Below, in pieces: positions 36,666 through 43,131 of a DNA stretch of 64,000 bases. This stretch comes from Streptomyces sp. LHD-70 (lineage in GTDB: Bacteria; Actinomycetota; Actinomycetes; Streptomycetales; Streptomycetaceae): the NCBI RefSeq assembly GCF_031157275.1, contig NZ_JAVIFW010000019.1:1-64000 (forward strand), read 5' to 3'. A program made the translations under genes and the position numbers. The stretch's first letter is position 1, and every line of letters begins with the position of its first letter. The notes below the pieces were generated by a model. The model had not been told where the DNA came from, did no database searches, and worked only from the letters and a program-made list of their open reading frames with translations.

Positions 36666-36934
36666 GCACGAAGCCTCAGGACCTGGAGTACGCGCCGCTA
36701 CTCGACTTCGCCTTGCCGAAGGTGTCGTACGCCGACCCAGACGGGGTGACGTTCGATATCGCCCTGTATCACGCAGTCACGACGGTTCTGCGGGACGCGG
36801 GCCTCCCCACGATTCCGATGGGGTCGTTCACACGACTCGTGCGCGCCGCTGGCTTCGCTCGCAAGTCCTGGAGGAACAAGGGCCGCCAGACCTGGTACTT
36901 CGCTGGCCTGAACCTCCGCGAGGACGCCCCGTAG
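36662..36934 (+). CDS. Small element protein, possibly winged-helix
   Basis: 90 residues from GTG at 36662. FTRLVRAAGFARKSWRNKGRQTWYFAGLNLRED resembles the compact DNA-binding tails seen at the end of phage primases, but this is a weak impression. The N-terminus is mixed alpha/beta (VSYADPDGVTFDIALYHAVTTVL). It is coupled to the preceding gene. Function unknown. Confidence 0.6.
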   Translation: MSTKPQDLEYAPLLDFALPKVSYADPDGVTFDIALYHAVTTVLRDAGLPTIPMGSFTRLVRAAGFARKSWRNKGRQTWYFAGLNLREDAP

Positions 36935-37051
36935 CGGGCCCTGAAGCCCTATCCCGCCTCCCTGGCATCCGACGTCCAGGGGGGGTCCCGCCAGGCTCGA
37001 CAGACGCGCGCCTGGCCCCTTCTCACCCCTCACTCCTGAAGGAGATTCCCC

Positions 37052-37894
37052 GTGTCCTACGAAGACCTGAACGTGCCCGCTGCCAGCCAGCTTCAGAACG
37101 CCCCGGCTGCCCCTGAGTACGTCGATACCACGCAGCTTCCCCCGGCGGAGATGCTGCCGGGGTCGCTCCTGCCCCTCCTGGAGACCAGGGACGCCGCGTA
37201 CGAGCGCTGGGTGGACCACCAGGGCGAGTACAGCCTCCTGCTCAGCGACGGCTGGGAGAAGAGCTACGAAACCAGGGACATGGTGGCCGCTGCCGAAGCT
37301 GTCGTGAACGGCCAGGACCCCCTGAAGATCCCCTCTGAGCTGGCTGAAGCCCGGGACCTGCGTCCCCGCGTCATCGGCGCTGCCCGTGCCCTGGCCCGTG
37401 ACGTCATCGCGAAGGATCGCGCCCTGGCCGCCGCCTTCAAGCGCCAGGTGCGGGACCTGGTCCCCGACGCTGGGCAGGGCCTGAAGGAGGCTGCGGAGGC
37501 GTACCAGGAGGCGGAGCGGGCGTTCCACGCTGCCCGGTCGCGCTTCGGTGCCGCCGCCAACTACCGGCGGTTCCTGTTCAAGTGGGCGGGCGTGGAGCGT
37601 CCGGACTTCAACCTGGGCGGGATGCCGCTCCGTGGCGACGGCCTCAACGTGATCGCCGCCCCTGGCTCCATGGAGATCCGCGAAGTCATCGACTCGTTCA
37701 AGGACGTTGGCATGACGGACGTGTTCGGCGAAGAGGGCACGCCGGACACCACGCCGACCCTGGTGACGGTCCGCAACACGAAGACCGGGATGGAGCTTCA
37801 ACTGTCCCCGGACCAGGCGCGGGCCGTGGTCGGCTCCTCCAACAACTCGTTGGACCTGGTCATCCTGGACGACAGCGACGCTGACGCCTCCTGA
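37052..37894 (+). CDS. Element-specific protein of unknown function
   Basis: 280 residues from GTG at 37052 with GAAGGAG upstream. Residues ~95-170 are strongly helical and probably coiled coil (AKDRALAAAFKRQVRDLVP; GLKEAAEAYQEAERAFHAAR). The C-terminal part is beta-rich (TPTLVTVRNTKTGMELQLSP) and ends in an acidic tail (ILDDSDADAS). There is no signal peptide or membrane segment. I do not recognise a family. Its place between replication and packaging-like genes would suit a DNA-binding or scaffold-like role, but this is speculation. Confidence 0.7.
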   Translation: MSYEDLNVPAASQLQNAPAAPEYVDTTQLPPAEMLPGSLLPLLETRDAAYERWVDHQGEYSLLLSDGWEKSYETRDMVAAAEAVVNGQDPLKIPSELAEARDLRPRVIGAARALARDVIAKDRALAAAFKRQVRDLVPDAGQGLKEAAEAYQEAERAFHAARSRFGAAANYRRFLFKWAGVERPDFNLGGMPLRGDGLNVIAAPGSMEIREVIDSFKDVGMTDVFGEEGTPDTTPTLVTVRNTKTGMELQLSPDQARAVVGSSNNSLDLVILDDSDADAS

Positions 37895-37967
37895 CACCCA
37901 ACACCCGTGCGGAGCCTGCCCAGTTGACCGCTGCCAGGCTCCCCACTAGGCCCCTGAAGGAGGCCCC

Positions 37968-38606
37968 ATGAAGGTGAGTGTCCCCTTCGCCCGTTCCTTC
38001 GAGTTCGGCGGCACCGTCCGCCATGCAGGAGACGAACTCGACTTGCCGGATGACGTCGCCGTGAACCTCATGCGCGCTGGATTGGTCGTAGCCCTGGACG
38101 ACGTCCCTGACGCCCTGTACCTGCCTGACGCTCCCTCACCCCGGCAGGCTCCCGCCAGCCCCGCACAGGGCCGCACAGAGCCTTCAGCGGACCAGGACGC
38201 CCAGGCCAGTGCCTGCGATGGCGAATGCGACCCTGGCCCCCAGCCGAAGGGCACACGCTCCATGCAGACGTGCCCTGTCGCTGGCTGTCCCTGCCCCACC
38301 TGGCGCGGCAAGTGCCGTGCGCACGCCCGGTCGTCCAGCACTGGCCGCCGGTACCGAGACAGCTACCGATCATCGCAGCGAGACCGCTGGGCCCGTGCCA
38401 GCCGTGCGTACCTGCGGGAGCATCCCTTGTGCGAATCGGAGTCGTGCTCCGCCATCGCTGCGCCCCTGCGCCCTTCAGCCACTGAGGTGGACCACGTGGA
38501 CGGCTTGGGCCTTCAGGGTCCGCGATCCTTCGACCCGAGCAACTGGCAAGCGCTCTGTAAGTCGTGTCACTCACGCAAGACAGCGAGCGAATCATTCGGC
38601 CGCTGA
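37968..38606 (+). CDS. HNH endonuclease with an extra N-terminal domain
   Basis: 212 residues. Residues 1-45 (VPFARSFEFGGTVRHAGDEL...LMRAGLVVAL) form a small beta domain, then a Pro/Ser-rich linker. The C-terminal ~100 residues are an HNH nuclease: PLCESESC, TEVDHVDGLGLQGP (catalytic DH), SNWQALCKSCHSRKTASE (N, C-x2-CH). HNH proteins of this type sit beside terminase genes in many phages and take part in cos cleavage. Here a terminase-small-subunit-like gene follows 214 bp downstream. Confidence 0.85.
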   Translation: MKVSVPFARSFEFGGTVRHAGDELDLPDDVAVNLMRAGLVVALDDVPDALYLPDAPSPRQAPASPAQGRTEPSADQDAQASACDGECDPGPQPKGTRSMQTCPVAGCPCPTWRGKCRAHARSSSTGRRYRDSYRSSQRDRWARASRAYLREHPLCESESCSAIAAPLRPSATEVDHVDGLGLQGPRSFDPSNWQALCKSCHSRKTASESFGR

Positions 38607-38820
38607 CGCCGACACCGCGCGCTCTGTCTTGCCCCTGTGTCGCTGCCTGGCACGTGATGCGTTCACGTTGCGTGACTAAGGGGGTGGGGGGTGCCCCCCT
38701 GCCCCCCGGGGGCCCTCAGCGCTGGGGAGGGCGGTCAGAGGTGCTCTCGGGCGAAAATCCGGGGCCGCGCACGCTGCGTGACCAGAACGACCTCAATCGA
38801 TCATGGAAGGAGGCCACGTC
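38607..38820. other. Gap between HNH and TerS-like genes, candidate cos region
   Basis: This contains a G/C-tract stretch (GGGGTGGGGGGTGCCCCCC near 38680-38698) and a 12-bp direct repeat ACG(T/C)TGCGTGAC at 38665-38676 and 38771-38782. Position and composition are like phage cos regions; there is no direct evidence. Confidence 0.35.
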
Positions 38821-39171
38821 GTGGCCAACGATATCAACCTGAAGCGCGGGAAGTGGGGCGGCGGCACACGTGCCGTCGAGCTGCCCGCCGAGTGCCCGCA
38901 CCCCGTGCCGGACGTCCCGGCAAACCGTGCCCACTGGGCCGACTGGCAGCGTGAGCGCTGGGCGGGCATCTGGGGCGGCCCGGCGGCGGTCCTGTACGAC
39001 GACTCCCAGATTGGCGCCGTCGCCCTCCTGGTCGACCTGGAGGCGGCCCAGGCTTCAGGGTCTCTACAAGCGGCCCAACTCACCGAGTACCGGCGCCTGT
39101 TGGCTGATCTGCTCCTGACGCCCCAGGCCCTGTCCGGCGCCGGTTTCCGTCTCCCGGGGTGGCCGTCATGA
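38821..39171 (+). CDS. Terminase small subunit-like protein
   Basis: 116 residues from GTG at 38821, chosen because AGGAGG precedes it by 7 nt (an ATG at 38803 has no ribosome site). WADWQRERWAGIWGGPAAVLYDDSQIGAVALLVDLEAA followed by AAQLTEYRRLLADLLLTPQAL matches the layout of actinophage small terminases, which end ..RQLxDxLGLTPxAxxxLRW. It would recognise phage DNA for packaging. No large terminase follows. Identification is by pattern only. Confidence 0.5.
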   Translation: MANDINLKRGKWGGGTRAVELPAECPHPVPDVPANRAHWADWQRERWAGIWGGPAAVLYDDSQIGAVALLVDLEAAQASGSLQAAQLTEYRRLLADLLLTPQALSGAGFRLPGWPS

Positions 39172-39470
39172 GCGCCCGCCGCCGTGCCATTGCCGCCGCT
39201 GCCGAGCGTGCCAGCGTCGAGCCTGACAAGACTGTCGACCGCACGGACTATGAGGCGCTGGACCGTGACCACACAGTCCATATGGCGCTCCTAGACATGA
39301 CGATCGGGACAGCGGACGTCGAGCTGAACCGCATCCGCGCCGAGCACGCCGCGTGCGCGTCGGCAGACTGCCCGCACCTGGAGGCATTCGACCGCCATGA
39401 GGCCCGGATGCTGGCCAAGGGACAGCCGTGGCGGATGTCGCCGGAGCCACGACACAAGAGGCCCCGGTGA
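39168..39470 (+). CDS. Small element protein of unknown function
   Basis: 100 residues from the ATG at 39168, overlapping the TerS-like stop by 4 nt (ATGA). The N-terminus is Ala/Arg-rich (ARRRAIAAAAERA); the rest is helical with CASADCPHLEAFDRHEARM, whose Cys and His residues could bind zinc. No family recognised. Confidence 0.6.
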   Translation: MSARRRAIAAAAERASVEPDKTVDRTDYEALDRDHTVHMALLDMTIGTADVELNRIRAEHAACASADCPHLEAFDRHEARMLAKGQPWRMSPEPRHKRPR

Positions 39471-39793
39471 CCGGCCGACCGGCCGACCGGCGGAGCCAAC
39501 GCCGACCGTCGCGGACATCCTGGCCGTGATCCTGGAGATCCGCCGGGACCTGGCCGCCGCCTGCCGCGCCCCTGTCCGTGCTCCCGTGAACTCTGTCCGC
39601 CGCAGACGCTCCGCCCTGTCCGCTGTCGGGTCAGGCTGACGGCCAGGCGCAATGCCATGGGCCTGGCCGCCGCCTGTCCGCGTCTGTGTTCACGGTGTCC
39701 GCATGTCCGGACACGACGAAGCCCCAGTGACCGCCTGTCCGCCAGGCTGGCCGCTGGGGCTTCTGTCGTTGTCCGCGCCTGTCCGCCGGGCGG
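39471..39793. other. 323-bp gap with a cluster of TGTCCG motifs
   Basis: It starts with a short GACCGGCC repeat. TGTCCG occurs nine times on the plus strand (39573, 39594, 39617, 39675, 39696, 39704, 39736, 39770, 39780), most followed by C, including the palindrome TGTCCGGACA at 39704-39713. A terminator is embedded. A weak open frame (residues PTVADILAVILEIRRDLAAA) crosses the left part but has no good start. Confidence 0.55.
39718..39763. terminator. Bidirectional hairpin between convergent element genes
   Basis: Perfect 10-bp arms GAAGCCCCAG (39718-39727) and CTGGGGCTTC (39754-39763), placed between the plus-strand module and the minus-strand NUDIX gene. Confidence 0.7.
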
Positions 39794-40264
39794 TCACCCC
39801 AGGTACGGGGCCGGTCGGTCCTCCAGATAGTGGCGGAGGCGGAGCCGCTGAGTGTGATGCATGGGGAGGGCGTCCAGGTCGCTGGGGTCGACCCAGCGGA
39901 GTTCCAGCGACTCATTCGAGATGGCCAGACTGCCGCCCACGACGCGTGCCTGAAAGCACACGTTGAACTGTCTGCGGACCTCCCCGTCCGTGTACGCGAT
40001 GACGTGCCGGGGGTCCGTGTACGTGCCGACCAGGCCCGTCACTTCGACGTCCAGGCCGGTCTCCTCCTTGACCTCACGGACGGCCGTGCCGGGGAGACTG
40101 TCGGTCATCTCCATGCCGCCGCCCGGCAAGGCCCACTTGCCCGAGTCGGCCCGCCGCTGAAGGAGGATGCGGCCCTGGTCGTCCGTCACCACGGCGGAGG
40201 CCGCTACCACCAGGCTGTTGGGCTCCGGGGCCTGCGGGTCGTCGTAGTACTCAGTGCGCGCCAC
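39794..40264 (-). CDS. NUDIX hydrolase
   Basis: 156 residues from the GTG at 40264. The Nudix box is GGMEMTDSLPGTAVREVKEE then TGLDV: it fits G-x5-E-x7-REUxEExGU except that the first Glu is Asp. VVAASAVVTDDQGRILLQRRADSGKWALPGG precedes it. It hydrolyses a nucleoside diphosphate derivative; substrate unknown. It overlaps the regulator gene upstream by 14 nt, so the two are coupled. Regulator-NUDIX pairs of this type occur in Streptomyces outside mobile elements, so this is probably cargo. Confidence 0.88.
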   Translation of the reverse strand: MARTEYYDDPQAPEPNSLVVAASAVVTDDQGRILLQRRADSGKWALPGGGMEMTDSLPGTAVREVKEETGLDVEVTGLVGTYTDPRHVIAYTDGEVRRQFNVCFQARVVGGSLAISNESLELRWVDPSDLDALPMHHTQRLRLRHYLEDRPAPYLG

Positions 40265-41011
40265 TGGCAGCGGCCTCCACGGGTCGGGCCGTCGACCAGA
40301 CGGCTTCGAAGCTCTCGGCGTAGGTGTTGAACATGGTCCCGCCGTCGGTCCGGCGCAGGTGCCACACGGGCGCACCGTACGCGTTCACGCCCCACACGTG
40401 GGCGTTGACCAGGGCCTGGTCGTCGGCCCGGTAGATGGAGTTGTAGAGGGTCGTTCCGTGGGTCCGGATCTCCACCCCAGGGGCCCCGAACAAGGGCTGG
40501 TAGTGGAGTAGCGCCAGCCGACACCGCGACTCGATGCCGTGCCCGAACTTCTCCTCCTGGCCACGGAGTTGGACGTTCGGCGAGTCGGCATCCCCCAGGC
40601 AGATGCGCACCTGGCACCCGGCCTCCGCCTTCTCCCTCAGAAGGTCATTGAGACGCGGGTACGCCTCATGCAGGAACACGGCGGCGTAGACCAACACGTC
40701 GACCCGCTCCTGGGCGGACGACAGGAGGTCCACGAACACGGATACGGGGAGGTCTGCCCGCTGCTCGTAGAGGGCCACCAGTTCGGGGCTCACGGCCCGT
40801 GCCGACCGGGCCTGTCTCAGGGCTGGCCACAGCGCGTGAACGTCCTCCCCCAGCGCTCCGCTGCCTTCAGGGCCGTGACCCTCCGGGGCACCCTCCCGAG
40901 GTTCACCCAGCGCTCCACGCTCTTCGGGTCAACCCCCGTTGCGTCCGCGAGAGTTGCGTGGGTCCATCCGCCGGACGCCATAGTCACGCGTAGTCGTTCG
41001 TTGCCAGCCAT
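40251..41011 (-). pseudogene. XRE regulator with PLD-like C-terminal domain, frameshifted
   Basis: The N-terminal HTH (NERLRVTMASGGWTHATLADATGVDPKSVERWVNLGRVP) starts at the ATG at 41011 but its frame stops at 40817. The family sequence continues in another frame (EDVHALWPALRQARSARA, then SPELVALYEQRADLPVS) to 40251. The switch needs one extra base near 40851-40862, where GAGCGCTGG appears instead of the expected GAGGCGCTGG. The C-terminal part (SSAQERVDVLVYAAVFLHEA; VRICLGDADSP) is the usual PLD-like sensor domain. The detached fragment alone (40251-40793, 180 residues) is still open. Confidence 0.8.
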
Positions 41012-41012
41012 A

Positions 41013-41075
41013 GGGACGTTCTACCCCCTTCGGGACGTCCCAAAGTGGGAAACGTACGAGGTTCCTACGTCCCAC
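41013..41075. promoter_or_regulatory. Operator region with repeated GGGACGT motifs
   Basis: Between the divergent regulator and small gene are GGGACGTT (41013), the palindrome GGGACGTCCC (41032-41041), and the inverted pair GTGGGAAACGTA (41045-41056) and TACGTCCCAC (41066-41075). They are probably the binding sites of the XRE regulator. Confidence 0.6.
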
Positions 41076-41124
41076 AAGATCGCGTGACGCTTGTCGTCAA
41101 TCGGACGACGAGGGGTTAGCGGCC

Positions 41125-41331
41125 ATGACGCAGACGACGCCGGAAAAGCCCGTGGTACTGCCCATCGGCTTCAATGCGTGGCTACTCGATTGCGTACCCG
41201 TGCCGCGCTGCAAGGTGTGCGCGGCGAACTGGGACCAGCTCCAGGCGTTGAAGGCGAAAGACAAGATCACTGAGGCCGCCAGGCACGCTTCGGAGATCCG
41301 CTCCCACGCCAGCGGTCAGCACACCCGATGA
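41125..41331 (+). CDS. Small conserved-type protein divergent from the XRE regulator
   Basis: 68 residues. PIGFNAWLLDCVPVPRCKVCAANWDQLQAL contains CKVC, and the remainder is helical and basic (KAKDKITEAARHASEIRSH). The type is familiar next to XRE/PLD-like regulators in Streptomyces; function unknown. It probably shares the operator region with the divergent regulator. Confidence 0.65.
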   Translation: MTQTTPEKPVVLPIGFNAWLLDCVPVPRCKVCAANWDQLQALKAKDKITEAARHASEIRSHASGQHTR

Positions 41332-41452
41332 CCCCGGCTCCACCCGCCCGACTCCCACGCTCTCCGACCCGCTGAACGACGGCGAGCAGGACAGTTCAGC
41401 GGACCGGACGGCGACACCCTGACCGACTCCGACGGGACGGGTAGGGCTCGCC

Positions 41453-41480
41453 AAGGCCCCTGGCTTCGGCCGGGGGCCTT
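41453..41480. terminator. Hairpin terminator at the element's right end
   Basis: AAGGCCCCTGGC-TTCG-GCCGGGGGCCTT, almost identical to the hairpin downstream of the integrase. It lies 25 bp past the exonuclease III stop codon and can serve that gene. Confidence 0.75.
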
Positions 41481-41505
41481 CTATGTCGCAAGTCACATCG
41501 GCGCG

Positions 41506-42297
41506 TCAGTGATCGAAGACGACAGTGACCGGCGCATGGTCTGACCAGCGCTCTTCGTGGGACGCGGCCTTCTCCACGTACGCCTTCACGGCCCGCTTCG
41601 CGATGCCGGGCGTTGTGCAAACTAGGTCGATCCGCCAGCCCGTGTCGTTGTCGAAGGCCCGCCCGCGGTACGACCACCACGAGTACGGCCCCTCGACGTC
41701 CGGGTGCAGCTCGCGCACCACGTCGACGTAGCCCTCCAGGACCTCGCTCAGCCAGGCCCGCTCCTCGGGCAGGAACCCGGCGTTCTTCCTGTTGCCCTTC
41801 CAGTTCTTGAGGTCGGCCTCCTGGTGGGCGATGTTCCAGTCGCCGCACACCACGACCTCGCGACCGTCGGCCGCGGCCTTCTGCTTCAACTCCCGCAGGT
41901 GGACGAGGAATTCGGCCATGAACCGCTCCTTCTCGTCCTGCCGGTCCGTGCCGACCTCACCCGAGGGCAGATACAGGCTCGCCACCGTCACGCCCGGCAG
42001 ATCCACCTCGACGTACCGCCCACTGGAGTCGAACTCCTGCGAACCCCAGCCGATCCGCACCCGGTCGGGCTCGCGCCGCGTGTAGAGCGAGACGCCCGCG
42101 CGGCCCTTCGCGGTCGCGGGCGCGTGCACCACGTACCAGCCCTCCGGTGCCCGCACCGAGTCCGGCAGCTGCGCCGCCTCGGCCCGCACCTCCTGGAGGC
42201 ACACGGCGTCGGCGTCGGTCGCGGCCAGCCACTCCACGAAGCCCTTCTTGGCGGCGGCACGCAGCCCGTTCACGTTCACGGTGGTCACAGTCAGCAC
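41506..42297 (-). CDS. xth: Exonuclease III, host-element hybrid gene
   Basis: 263 residues from the GTG at 42297. Exonuclease III-family AP endonuclease for base-excision repair: TVNVNGLRAAAKKGF, VCLQEVRAEAAQLP (catalytic Glu), GDWNIAHQEADLKNW, TGWRIDLVCTTPG and ERWSDHAPVTVVFDH (catalytic Asp-His). Residues 1-219 are host DNA, 220-224 (GWRID) lie in the att core, and 225-263 are encoded by the integrated element. The enzyme is complete, so integration has not inactivated it. The start appears leaderless (TACCGT 6 nt upstream). Confidence 0.93.
   Translation of the reverse strand: MLTVTTVNVNGLRAAAKKGFVEWLAATDADAVCLQEVRAEAAQLPDSVRAPEGWYVVHAPATAKGRAGVSLYTRREPDRVRIGWGSQEFDSSGRYVEVDLPGVTVASLYLPSGEVGTDRQDEKERFMAEFLVHLRELKQKAAADGREVVVCGDWNIAHQEADLKNWKGNRKNAGFLPEERAWLSEVLEGYVDVVRELHPDVEGPYSWWSYRGRAFDNDTGWRIDLVCTTPGIAKRAVKAYVEKAASHEERWSDHAPVTVVFDH
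41626..41640. other. Attachment-site core, right junction
   Basis: GTCGATCCGCCAGCC, identical to 31958-31972. Right of it is the host part of exonuclease III; left of it is element DNA encoding the replacement C-terminus. Confidence 0.85.
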
Positions 42298-42303
42298 CCC
42301 GAC

Positions 42304-42309
42304 ACGGTA
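42304..42309 (-). promoter_or_regulatory. Putative -10 box TACCGT of leaderless xth
   Basis: TACCGT on the minus strand ends 6 nt before the GTG at 42297. Confidence 0.45.
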
Positions 42310-42326
42310 CCGGCACACTGAAGCGC

Positions 42327-42806
42327 ATGGACATCAGACCGACGCCGTACGACCACCCCGACGCGATCAAGCTCAGCAACGAGGTGCTGCGGGAGTACGC
42401 CCAGCGCTACGGCGAGGAAGAGGGCGACGCAACCCCGCTCGACCCGTCGATGTTCCAGCCCCCGCACGGCCTCTTCCTGCTCGCCTACGACGCCCTCGAC
42501 CGCCCCGTCGCCACCGGCGGCTGGCGCACCCAGGACGCCAACGACGAGGGCTACTCGGACGGTGACGCCGAGATCAAGCGGATGTACGTGATCGAGCAGG
42601 CCCGCGGCCAGGGCCTGGCCCGCCGCATACTCGCGCTCCTGGAGGCCGACGCCCGCGCCACCGGCCGCACCCGCATGGTCCTGGAGACCGGCGACCAACA
42701 GCCCGAGGCCATCGCCCTCTATGCCTCCGAGGGCTACACCTTCTGCGCCAAATTCGGCTATTACCGCCACTACGACGCCAGCCGCTGCATGGCCAAACCG
42801 CTGTGA
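42327..42806 (+). CDS. GNAT-family N-acetyltransferase
   Basis: 159 residues from the ATG at 42327. The acetyl-CoA site is IKRMYVIEQARGQGLARRILALLEADARATG (Q/RxxGxG/A), followed by RMVLETGDQQPEAIALYASEGY and FGYYRHYDASRCMAKPL. It is a cytoplasmic acetyltransferase of unknown substrate. It is divergent from xth with only 29 bp between start codons. A 12-bp tandem repeat follows the stop. Confidence 0.88.
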   Translation: MDIRPTPYDHPDAIKLSNEVLREYAQRYGEEEGDATPLDPSMFQPPHGLFLLAYDALDRPVATGGWRTQDANDEGYSDGDAEIKRMYVIEQARGQGLARRILALLEADARATGRTRMVLETGDQQPEAIALYASEGYTFCAKFGYYRHYDASRCMAKPL

Positions 42807-42808
42807 GC

Positions 42809-42844
42809 CGGTCTGTGGGCCGGTCTGTGGGCCGGTCTGTGAGC
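42809..42844. repeat. 12-bp tandem repeat, three copies
   Basis: Three units of (A/G)GCCGGTCTGTGG directly after the GNAT stop codon. Confidence 0.75.
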
Positions 42845-42928
42845 CCGCACACTTCTCGCTGAGCGCGGCCGCCCCCGTACCGGGGCTCCAGGCCGCGGCC
42901 CGTGACGACGCATGCGCGCCGACAAGAC

Positions 42929-42962
42929 GAGAACCCCGCCGGATGAATCCGACGGGGTTCTC
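42929..42962 (-). terminator. Terminator of tRNA-Ala
   Basis: Arms GAGAACCCCGCCGGAT and ATCCGACGGGGTTCTC (one mismatch) lie 9 bp beyond the tRNA 3' end. Confidence 0.75.
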
Positions 42963-42970
42963 AATTGCGG

Positions 42971-43044
42971 TGGACCTGTGGGGATTTGAACCCCAGACCC
43001 CCTCGATGCGAACGAGGTGCGCTACCAGACTGCGCCACAGGCCC
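42971..43044 (-). tRNA. tRNA-Ala (anticodon CGC)
   Basis: 74 nt with a full cloverleaf: acceptor GGGCCTG/CAGGTCC, D arm GCGC...GCGC, anticodon stem CCTCG/CGAGG with loop TTCGCAT (anticodon CGC, decoding GCG), T arm TGGGG-TTCAAAT-CCCCA and discriminator A. CCA is not encoded. It is an intact gene. Confidence 0.95.
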
Positions 43045-43131
43045 TTGCAACGAGAGAAACATTAGCACCCTCACCGGGGTGCTTGGAAATCCGTTCCCTC
43101 GCGGCTCCCGCGCTGGTCAGATCCCCGGCCC

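Larger units (their letters stand above)
31973..41640 (+). mobile_element. 9.67-kb serine-integrase element, candidate phage satellite
   Basis: The core-to-core distance is 9668 bp. Gene order: integrase, origin-like gap, small Cys/His protein, primase/helicase (frameshifted), small proteins, HNH endonuclease, terminase-small-subunit-like protein, small protein, then minus-strand NUDIX and XRE/PLD-like regulator (frameshifted), and a divergent small gene. No large terminase, portal, capsid, tail, lysis or conjugation (FtsK/Tra) gene is present. Near-identical hairpin terminators lie close to both ends. The element supplies the 3' end of exonuclease III. Confidence 0.85.

Noticed and set aside
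39397..39639. Small gene after the TerS-like module
   Set aside because: Only part of the frame looks protein-like and it lacks a start codon with ribosome site; it overlaps the TGTCCG-rich region.
31973..41640. Conjugative AICE
   Set aside because: No FtsK/Tra translocase, Kil/Spd or RepSA/Prim-Pol gene is visible; integrase, primase and TerS-like genes fit a phage-related element better.
42971..43044. tRNA-Ala as the element's attachment site
   Set aside because: The tRNA is intact and 1.3 kb from the right junction; the shared core lies in exonuclease III.
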